From assembly GCF_900099685.1 (NCBI RefSeq), contig NZ_FNDW01000005.1, positions 1 to 64,000 on the forward strand: DNA of 64,000 nt, given 5' to 3'. Of the stretch, positions 59,316 to 64,000 are shown in pieces. The position numbers and the translations under genes were made by a program. This DNA is from Chryseobacterium taeanense. Lineage in GTDB: Bacteria; Bacteroidota; Bacteroidia; Flavobacteriales; Weeksellaceae. The notes under the pieces are model-generated. The model had not been told where the DNA came from, did not search any database, and saw only the letters and a list, made by a program, of their open reading frames with translations. Position 1 is the first letter of the stretch. Every line of letters begins with the position of its first letter.

Positions 59316-60011
59316 ATGCATTATCAGTTAGAAAAACATTACGTGAATAGAGTAGGCTGGCTGAGAGCCGCTGTTTTAGGCGCAAACGATGGTCTGCTTT
59401 CTACCACAAGTATCGTGATTGGGGTCGCTGCGGCAACTCCGGATCGCAATACCATCATACTTGCAGCATTAGCCGGAATGATCGCCGGAGCAATGTCTAT
59501 GGCGGCAGGAGAATATGTCTCTGTGAGTTCGCAGGAAGATACCGAAAAAGCAGATCTTCTTCGCGAAAAAAAGGAATTGGAGGAAATGCCCGAAATCGAA
59601 CTCCAGGAACTTGCCAAAATCTACGAAAAAAGAGGGGTAAGTAAAGAAACTGCTTTGAAAGTTGCAACCGAACTTACCGAACATGATGCACTGGCGGCAC
59701 ATGCGCATGATGAATTGGGAATTAATGAGATTACTCAGGCCAAGCCTTTGCAGGCTGCTATTGCTTCTTTTGGTTCTTTTGCTTTGGGGGCACTGCTTCC
59801 GTTTGCGGTCTCACTGTTGGCTCCAATTTCATCAATGGTTTACTTCCAGTATGGCTTTTCAATTGTGTTTCTGATTATTTTAGGAGCTCTTTCTGCAAAA
59901 ACCGGTGGTTCAAATATCGGAATGGCTGTTTTAAGAATAAGTTTCTGGGGAACTGTTGCAATGGGAGTTACTGCTCTGATAGGCCATCTTTTCGGAGCTA
60001 CAGTTTCTTAA
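59316..60011 (+). CDS. VIT1/CCC1 family transporter
   Basis: A five-helix membrane protein with the family start GWLRAAVLGANDGLLSTTSI, then AGAMSMAAGEYVSVSSQEDTE and a charged loop (about residues 70-140) that binds metal in eukaryotic relatives. It exports or stores iron or manganese. 231 residues, single gene 83 bp after the photolyase. Confidence 0.9.
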   Translation: MHYQLEKHYVNRVGWLRAAVLGANDGLLSTTSIVIGVAAATPDRNTIILAALAGMIAGAMSMAAGEYVSVSSQEDTEKADLLREKKELEEMPEIELQELAKIYEKRGVSKETALKVATELTEHDALAAHAHDELGINEITQAKPLQAAIASFGSFALGALLPFAVSLLAPISSMVYFQYGFSIVFLIILGALSAKTGGSNIGMAVLRISFWGTVAMGVTALIGHLFGATVS

Positions 60012-60042
60012 GAAGAATATTTTCAAGAAGTATTGCAGTGTT

Positions 60043-60543
60043 TTATTTTCGAATACCTAATTTTTTGAGTGCATTGGTATTTAAATATATTTCATCAAAT
60101 TGAGTGAGTGATTCAACATCTTTAAATTTCTGGAATGTCATTTCATTTTTATTAAAAGAAAGTTCTATAGACTCGTCGTATGTTGTTGTAATCCGGACTA
60201 CAGAATAGCCGTTGTAGGCAATTTTGAACCCTTCAAAAAGACATTTTTTTTCAGCTTTCTGATAGATTTTGTATTCCTCAAATACACTGCTGTCGAGATT
60301 TTTTTCAGTTCCTTTTCTGTTGTGTTCCAGCGAATTCCATGATGTGTAGTTTTTGGGTTCTTTCAGAATCTGGCCTTTAGAGTCTACCGGCACAAACATT
60401 CCTAAGGTTAATGGTTTTTTAAGAAACGTAGCGTAGTTATTCATCAGTTTTAAGGTCTGAAGATCAGCATATCCTTCATGGGAATAATATTCTAAGACGA
60501 AATCTGTCATCGGAATCAGTTTATGAGAGGAGCTGATTGGCAT
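60043..60543 (-). CDS. protein of unknown function
   Basis: A 166-residue soluble protein (TDFVLEYYSHEGYADLQTLK, KKPLTLGMFVPVDSKGQI, SLEHNRKGTEKN). No family recognised. The ATG at 60543 was chosen, since the longer frame starts with TTG and adds only seven residues. No adjacent partner is evident. Confidence 0.65.
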   Translation of the reverse strand: MPISSSHKLIPMTDFVLEYYSHEGYADLQTLKLMNNYATFLKKPLTLGMFVPVDSKGQILKEPKNYTSWNSLEHNRKGTEKNLDSSVFEEYKIYQKAEKKCLFEGFKIAYNGYSVVRITTTYDESIELSFNKNEMTFQKFKDVESLTQFDEIYLNTNALKKLGIRK

Positions 60544-60653
60544 ATTTACTATTTCTTGAGGCAAAATTAATTGTAATTAGTTTAGAAAAACGAAGATAAA
60601 TAAATTGTGAAAAACGATAAAATTATTTTAGCACTAATCTTTACGGCTAACCT

Positions 60654-60684
60654 AAAAAATAAACCTCCCACGTTCCGTGAGAGG
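60654..60684 (-). terminator. minus-strand terminator of the cold-shock transcript
   Basis: Read on the minus strand: CCTCTCACG-GAA-CGTGGGAGG (one G-U pair) followed by TTTATTTTTT. Confidence 0.7.
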
Positions 60685-60754
60685 CTGATGACATATATAA
60701 ATGTAATTCATTAATGTCTGTAAAGACAATATATTCAGATATTTAAAAAGGATA

Positions 60755-60820
60755 CATACAGATCGGTATAAAAAGATTTGGCTCGTTGAGAAAAATTTCT
60801 CGCGTGAAAAGATCCGTATG
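60755..60820 (-). ncRNA. structured 3' region of the cold-shock transcript
   Basis: An outer inverted repeat CATACAGATC (60755-60764) / GATCCGTATG (60811-60820) encloses an inner hairpin GAGAAA / TTTCTC (60788-60801). It lies between the csp stop codon and its terminator, so it is transcribed. It may be a stability element or a 3'-UTR-derived small RNA. Confidence 0.35.
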
Positions 60821-60851
60821 CTTACCTGTCAATACATTTTGTTAATTGGTC

Positions 60852-61046
60852 TTATGCCAATTTTACGTTCACAGCGTTTAAGCCTTTTTCGCTTTGCTGT
60901 ACCTCAAAAACTACTTTGTCGTTCTCACGGATTGATCTTGAAATTAATCCTGAAGAATGTACAAAAACGTCTCTGCTTCCGTCTGCAGGAGAGATGAATC
61001 CGAAGCCTTTTGCTTCATTAAAAAATTTTACTGTGCCTTCTTGCAT
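60852..61046 (-). CDS. cold-shock protein (CspA family)
   Basis: A 64-residue OB-fold RNA chaperone with RNP1 KGFGFI, RNP2 DVFVHSS and the typical C-terminus (GLNAVNVKLA). Single gene with a long leader of about 140 nt and a long structured trailer, consistent with post-transcriptional temperature control as known for cspA genes. Confidence 0.95.
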   Translation of the reverse strand: MQEGTVKFFNEAKGFGFISPADGSRDVFVHSSGLISRSIRENDKVVFEVQQSEKGLNAVNVKLA

Positions 61047-61193
61047 TGTAATGAATATTAAAAAATTATTGTTAAGTCCAAAGCCTTGTGCAATGACTTA
61101 TTGTTTTAAACTAAAATGGTGGCTGAAAAGTAATCTGAGGAAAATGAATGAAAAATTCTACAGAATAGCAAAGGCAGAAACCTGTTTATTTTG

Positions 61194-61201
61194 CAAATAT
61201 A
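61194..61201 (-). promoter_or_regulatory. -7 element of the cold-shock gene
   Basis: Minus strand TATATTTG. The expected start near 61187 would give a leader of about 140 nt. A TTG at the right distance is not seen. Confidence 0.4.
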
Positions 61202-61298
61202 CAATAAAATGAATATAATAAATTTAATTTAAATAACTGATTTTCAAAAATATATTTGTAGATTCAAAGGCGTTTTTACAAACAATGTTTTAAAGGGC

Positions 61299-62360
61299 TT
61301 AAAATTTATACACAAGCGCATTGATATTCATCCCGGCTCCCACTGATGCAAAAAGAATAATATCATCTTTTTTTATTGTATGCGATTCCAGTTCGTCCTT
61401 TAAAATCATCGTCAGTAAAGAAGGTATTGTTGCTACACTGCTGTTTCCTAATTTGCTGATAACCATTGGCATGATGTCGGAAGGTACTTGCATATTATAC
61501 AGTTGGTAAAATCTTTCTACAATCGCTTCATCCATTTTTTCATTGGCCTGATGGATAATTATTTTGCTCAGATCATTGATGGAATATCCACTATCGTCGA
61601 GACATTTTTTCATGGCATCCGGAACATTGGAAAGAGCAAATTCATAAATCTTTCTGCCATCCATTTTAATATATTTTGTATCCGGGCAGCTTTCGTTATT
61701 ATAGGATTTTCCAAAGTATAGAAAATCTTTTTCGTTGAGTGTGTAAGAGGCTGACAAATGCGATTTTATCCCGGAATCGTCTATATCGTTGGCTTCAAGA
61801 ATCACGGCTCCGGCTCCGTCTGCGTAGATCATACTGTCCCTGTCATGTATGTCTACTACCCTTGAAAGCGTTTCAGCGCCAATAACGAGACACTTTTTTG
61901 CAATTCCTGATCTTATGAATGCATTGGCCTGTATTACTCCCTCAATCCATCCCGGGCACCCGAAAAGAACATCGTAGGCTACGCAAAAGTTATTTTTAAT
62001 TTTTAATAAATTTTTAACCCTTGAAGCCAGGCTGGGAACGGTATCAGACTGAATCGTTCCGAAACGAACATCGCCAAAATTATGGGCAAAAATAATATAG
62101 TCCAGCGTTTCAGGGTCTATCCCGGAATCTTCTATCGCCGACTGAGCAGCAATGAAGCCCAGATCTGACGTTACCTGTGAACTGCTGGCGTATCTTCTTT
62201 CTTCAATACCTGTGATTTTCTGTAGTTTTTTTGTAATCGAGGCGTTGGTGTCATTCAACAATATCCCTTCTTCATTAAGAAAAACATGATTATCGAAAAA
62301 TAAATTGTTGATGGTTTCTGATGGTATGTAATTTCCTACCCCTATGATTTTGCTTGTCAT
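61299..62360 (-). CDS. FabH-like 3-oxoacyl-ACP synthase III family protein
   Basis: A thiolase-fold enzyme with the catalytic Cys in DVLFGCPGWIEG, the His in IIHQANEKM, and the Asn in KLGNSSVATIPSLL. The start (IIGVGNYIPSETINN) and TGIEERRYAS fit the KAS III family. 353 residues, slightly longer than E. coli FabH (317). It could start fatty-acid synthesis or make a special acyl chain such as those in flexirubin-type pigments; no other pigment gene is nearby. Single gene. Confidence 0.88.
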   Translation of the reverse strand: MTSKIIGVGNYIPSETINNLFFDNHVFLNEEGILLNDTNASITKKLQKITGIEERRYASSSQVTSDLGFIAAQSAIEDSGIDPETLDYIIFAHNFGDVRFGTIQSDTVPSLASRVKNLLKIKNNFCVAYDVLFGCPGWIEGVIQANAFIRSGIAKKCLVIGAETLSRVVDIHDRDSMIYADGAGAVILEANDIDDSGIKSHLSASYTLNEKDFLYFGKSYNNESCPDTKYIKMDGRKIYEFALSNVPDAMKKCLDDSGYSINDLSKIIIHQANEKMDEAIVERFYQLYNMQVPSDIMPMVISKLGNSSVATIPSLLTMILKDELESHTIKKDDIILFASVGAGMNINALVYKF

Positions 62361-62558
62361 ATCTAAAAATAGATTCTAATCCTTAACTAAAAATGAAATA
62401 GTTGAACAATCGTTCAGCTTGCTAATAAGACTTCCTGATTTATCATGAAGTGCATAACATAATCTGTGGATTTATCCGTTTAATCGATAAAGGTAGTTGA
62501 TTAATAATAAATAATGCTATAAACTGGTCTAAATCATTAAAAATTAACAATGCTATAC

Positions 62559-63845
62559 TTAAAATCCGTTTTCTAAAACCCTGAGCAGTTCGGTTTGCTG
62601 AATAACATCGTTTTTACTGTTTATTAAATTATAGTTTACCTGAAGCCAGTTGTTTCTTACAACGAAAAAAGTGTACGCATCCATCAGTCCCTCCTTATAT
62701 TTTTCTTCAGATTTTTGAAATGATAATTTTTGGTTTTCAAAATTGGTTTCCAGGAGGTTATACTTTTCCTGCGCATTCAGAAACTGAACTTTTATGGAAT
62801 TAATGCTTTTTGTTAAATCATTAATGATGATATCTTTATCATAATTAGAACTGATGACATTCAGCTTGGCAATCTCTACGTTGTTTTTCACCTGTAATTT
62901 ATTGAAAACCGGAATGTTAATGCCAAAAGACAATTGCTGATTTTTATTAAGTTTTATCTGTTCTGAAAAATCTGTCGCAGGCTGTCCCAGAATTTTGTTG
63001 TAAAAACTAGACCACGTGTAAGATCCGTTCAGCGTAGGGAGATAGCCAGATTTTGCAATTTTGACATTCTTCTGCTGTGCCTGGATTTCTTTTAAAACAG
63101 ACTGATAGGCCGGATTTTTTTCTAAAAGATTGTGAACAAAATTTTGGTCATTAAAATCTGCACCGGTAAGGTTTTCTTCCGGCATGGTAAAATCAAGTGT
63201 ATCTTTTGTAATAGCCAAAGCATTAAGAAGGTTGATTTTGGAAATATCTTTGAGATTTTTAGCAGAAAGCAGTTGTTCCTGCATCGTTCCCAGATTAGCT
63301 TTAATGTCGTAAACATCACTTTTTGGACGGCTTCCTATTTCCACTTCTTTTTCTGTACGTTTGATCTGGTCTTCAATTCCTGAGATTTGGGTCTGCAAAA
63401 CATCAAGCCAGCTTCTGCTGTTCTGATAGGTAAAAAACATCATAATGACATTCATTTTAACTTCATTCTGTGCCAGTTTCATTTTATAAACCGAACTTTC
63501 TTTGTTGATTTTTGAAAGGGAAATGGTAAGGTAGTTTTTCCAGTTCATCAGTTCCCAGTTGGCCTGTGCATAGACTTGGTCATACTGTGTGTTGATGGCT
63601 TCTCTCTGGTTGGTATTCTGATTAATAGATGATCCGAAACCATAATTATGACTTACTCCAGCATTTACAGACGGAAGAAGCATTCCTTTTGCTGCAGAAA
63701 TTTCTCTTTCATTTTTCCGGATATTTACCGTCGATTGCTTTACCAAAGGATGATGGGCAGAAGCATAATCCAGACATTGTTTCAGTGTCCAGCTTTGCTG
63801 AGCAGAAAGAAGATTGATGAATAATATGAAGAATAGTTTTTTCAT
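62559..63845 (-). CDS. TolC-family outer-membrane protein
   Basis: An outer-membrane channel with a signal peptide (LFFILFINLLSAQQ), the typical first helix (LKQCLDYASAHHPLVKQS), and long helical repeats (SGYLPTLNGSYTWSSF marks the second half). 428 residues. It lies downstream of an ABC permease whose end is in the window, so it is probably part of a MacB-like or ABC export operon entering from the right edge. Confidence 0.9.
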   Translation of the reverse strand: MKKLFFILFINLLSAQQSWTLKQCLDYASAHHPLVKQSTVNIRKNEREISAAKGMLLPSVNAGVSHNYGFGSSINQNTNQREAINTQYDQVYAQANWELMNWKNYLTISLSKINKESSVYKMKLAQNEVKMNVIMMFFTYQNSRSWLDVLQTQISGIEDQIKRTEKEVEIGSRPKSDVYDIKANLGTMQEQLLSAKNLKDISKINLLNALAITKDTLDFTMPEENLTGADFNDQNFVHNLLEKNPAYQSVLKEIQAQQKNVKIAKSGYLPTLNGSYTWSSFYNKILGQPATDFSEQIKLNKNQQLSFGINIPVFNKLQVKNNVEIAKLNVISSNYDKDIIINDLTKSINSIKVQFLNAQEKYNLLETNFENQKLSFQKSEEKYKEGLMDAYTFFVVRNNWLQVNYNLINSKNDVIQQTELLRVLENGF

Positions 63846-63929
63846 AATTGGCTGTTGGTTGATAGTTTACAGTTGATGGTCTTATGGATAAATTCTTTTA
63901 TCAACTAATAACCAACAACTGTGGATCAA

Positions 63930-64000
63930 TTATTCGTATTTTAGGTATTTCACAAGGTTAATTTTGGTTGCACGGTAAGCTTTGAAACTCACGATTGCGA
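63930..64000 (-). CDS. C-terminal end of an FtsX/MacB-like ABC permease (partial)
   Basis: The last 22 codons read AIVSFKAYRATKINLVKYLK then YE and a stop. This matches the usual end of FtsX-type permeases (YRAATxNPVKxLRxE). Only this fragment is visible; its TolC partner follows after about 85 bp. Confidence 0.5.
   Translation of the reverse strand, partial: AIVSFKAYRATKINLVKYLKYE

Noticed and set aside
58768..59385. A 205-codon minus-strand open frame
   Set aside because: Antisense to the FAD-binding domain of the photolyase; no motif or signal of its own.

Overview
The window is AT-rich chromosomal DNA from a member of the Bacteroidota, most likely a Chryseobacterium or close relative (Flavobacteriales, Weeksellaceae). 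The placement rests on gene content: GldD, a ParAB-DUF5683-DapB-LepB block, Bacteroidota-type type VI sheath proteins TssB/TssC, and many lipoproteins whose lipobox cysteine is followed by acidic or basic residues. It also rests on promoters of the TAnnTTTG (-7) type with an upstream TTG or TTTG, and on genes that mostly lack Shine-Dalgarno sequences. All calls were made by reading the sequence; no database search was run.

Layout. 1-2.6 kb: 3' end of an Rhs-type polymorphic toxin locus that has been rearranged. It has two consecutive Rhs cores, a displaced first tip, a second tip (polymorphic toxin type 24) cut off by a stop codon and a frameshift, and an Imm53-type immunity gene. 2.8-13.4 kb: purA, a TonB-family protein, parA-parB-DUF5683-dapB-lepB, a second signal-peptidase-like protein lacking both catalytic residues, a WbqC-family protein and a large secreted subtilisin-like protease. 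13.5-18.5 kb: two envelope lipoproteins, then a four-gene operon resembling the mycobacterial decaprenyl-phosphoryl-arabinose pathway (UbiA-type phosphoribosyltransferase, DprE1-like, DprE2-like, HAD phosphatase). 18.6-20.6 kb: cysteine desulfurase, thioredoxin and a perfect triplicate of tRNA-Asp. 21-27.5 kb: an SDR/DUF2867 protein, then a TetR regulator with a type I-like export system (ABC protein with a degenerate ATPase, HlyD, TolC).

28-40.5 kb: L,D-transpeptidase, a PDZ-containing aspartic protease with a small membrane protein, an esterase, tyrS, a sigma-70 family factor, lipA, an MFS transporter, a SpoIIAA-like protein, a Blc lipocalin and CinA. 40.6-44.9 kb: tandem paralogous M13 metallopeptidases. 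45.2-47.0 kb: tssB-tssC without other type VI genes in view. 47.1-52.9 kb: a lipoprotein, mutY, gldD, a PfkB kinase, a SurA-like chaperone and a nitronate monooxygenase-like flavoprotein. 53-64 kb: HD phosphohydrolase, rhodanese, beta-barrel protein, queG, a DUF2459 protein, SRPBCC plus photolyase, a VIT1-family transporter, a cold-shock protein with long leader and structured trailer, a FabH-like enzyme, and a TolC downstream of an ABC permease whose end enters the window.

Much of the window is housekeeping. The least explained parts are the Rhs remnant, the catalytically empty LepB paralogue, the arabinose-donor-like operon in a Gram-negative, the degenerate exporter ATPase, the orphan sheath genes, and several non-coding structures: a pair of inverted DnaA-box-like sites before parA, a 22-bp tandem repeat, a long-hairpin intergenic element and two copies of a dispersed repeat.
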